From Halalkalibacter krulwichiae (GTDB lineage: Bacteria; Bacillota; Bacilli; Bacillales; Bacillaceae_D): a stretch of DNA of 64,000 nt. Below are positions 63,533 through 64,000 of this stretch, in pieces. The stretch's first letter is position 1, and each line of letters begins with the position of its first letter. The position numbers were made by a program, and so were the translations under genes. The stretch is taken from positions 2,875,501-2,939,500 of the forward strand of contig NZ_CP020814.1 in assembly GCF_002109385.1 (NCBI RefSeq), given 5' to 3'. The notes beneath the pieces were generated by a model, which worked only from the letters and a program-made list of their open reading frames with translations, was not told where the DNA came from and made no database searches.

Positions 63533-64000
63533 TTATTTTAGGTTTCCATTTAGATCAAATTCAGGTTCAAATAAATCAGAGGACTGCTCCAATTGCGGAT
63601 GACTAGCAATATGATCTAACAAAGCTTCCGACACTTCTATTTCCCCAATTTCTAAAGTATTTTTTATCCTCACTAGTTTTACTTTTGAAAAGTCTAAAAT
63701 ATTACATGTTTTTACCGCTGCTTGAATAGCTTCCTTATCATTTGCTAATGTTGTTGCAATTTTCGTAGGCGCAACAACTGTCGACGTTAATCCGTTCGCA
63801 TAAGTGAACTCACGATTCATCTTATCGACAAGACGCTGTGTTGTAAAATCGGCCGTCCCTACACCATTTGCATTCCCTTCTGTTTCAGGGGTTAAATCTA
63901 ATACAACCATCTTATTTACTTCTGGTCCTCCATGAGCATATGGTGTTGGATATCGACCGGTTATGTTAGGATCCATACCATCACCGCTTATGTTCTTACC
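63533..64000 (-). CDS. LarA-superfamily nickel-pincer enzyme, C-terminal part
   Basis: The gene enters from the right edge; about 155 C-terminal residues are visible, reading GKNISGDGMDPNITGR, then VLDLTPETEGNANGVGTADF, TYANGLTSTVVAPTKI and KTCNILDFSKVKLVRIKNTL. I recognise this as the C-terminal domain of a LarA-like (DUF2088-type) family, but the nickel-cofactor site is outside the window. Co-location with larB, larC1, larC2 and larE supports the call. It is not classical L. plantarum-type LarA at this end. The neighbours suggest an aldonate 2-epimerase such as D-gluconate 2-epimerase, a reported activity in the superfamily. Confidence 0.65.
   Translation of the reverse strand, partial: GKNISGDGMDPNITGRYPTPYAHGGPEVNKMVVLDLTPETEGNANGVGTADFTTQRLVDKMNREFTYANGLTSTVVAPTKIATTLANDKEAIQAAVKTCNILDFSKVKLVRIKNTLEIGEIEVSEALLDHIASHPQLEQSSDLFEPEFDLNGNLK

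Overview
The window is AT-rich Bacillaceae-type DNA. Purine-rich GGAGG ribosome binding sites, spore-coat and spore-cortex genes (CotF-like, SleL-like), a cytoplasmic subtilisin of the ISP type, the yxkF-msmX gene pair, YesM/YesN-type two-component genes, CcpA-type cre boxes and a BirA box all point to an aerobic endospore former. The set resembles alkaliphilic/halophilic Bacillus relatives, but the species cannot be fixed from sequence alone. No rRNA, tRNA, CRISPR array, prophage or intact insertion sequence was seen. Most of the window is carbohydrate and organic-acid catabolism, nearly all on the minus strand.

Layout. (1) 1-10.4 kb: the start of aroD, an ALDH/Zn-alcohol dehydrogenase/ThDP-enzyme operon, a divergent shikimate kinase, a LacI regulator and a DctPQM TRAP transporter. 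The palindrome TTAGATCGATCTAA occurs as a pair upstream of both operons, which defines a local LacI regulon of unknown substrate. An HPr-like protein without the phosphorylatable histidine lies beside it. (2) 10.5-17.1 kb: coat proteins, yxkF-msmX, malate synthase G with an IclR regulator, and a small MITE-like element. (3) 17.1-28.8 kb: a sugar locus with ABC permeases, a binding protein, a YesM/YesN pair, LacI, then ThuA, two Gfo/Idh/MocA oxidoreductases and an IolE-like isomerase behind four helically spaced operators. It looks like a 3-keto-glycoside type pathway. (4) 29-37.5 kb: lytic transglycosylase, GH13 alpha-glucosidase, MalR-like LacI and a maltodextrin ABC importer. Neither ABC importer has an ATPase gene, so MsmX probably energises both. 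(5) 37.5-46 kb: MATE exporter, ISP protease, a candidate small toxin, bioB with a BirA operator, SleL-like enzyme, CAP lipoprotein, hpf, a small membrane protein behind a structured leader, and a nuclease lipoprotein. (6) 46-64 kb: gnd, a nickel/peptide-type ABC transporter and a ten-gene operon containing a LarA-family protein (partial), SDR, larE, gluconokinase, larB, larC1, larC2, a degenerate phosphofructokinase, transketolase and fructose-bisphosphate aldolase.

The most interesting system is region 6. All the genes for making the nickel-pincer (NPN) cofactor are interleaved with gluconokinase and pentose-phosphate enzymes, next to a probable nickel importer and 6-phosphogluconate dehydrogenase. 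The simplest reading is a nickel-dependent 2-epimerase that links a C2 epimer such as D-mannonate to D-gluconate. Gluconate would then be phosphorylated and burned through the pentose phosphate pathway.

Data quality. Seven otherwise normal genes (LacI, dctM, iclR, bioB, sleL, gnd, nikB) each carry one frameshift, every one repaired by adding one base to a run of 3-6 G/C. This pattern suggests homopolymer under-calling rather than seven pseudogenes. The in-frame amber codon in the phosphofructokinase-like gene is not of this type.
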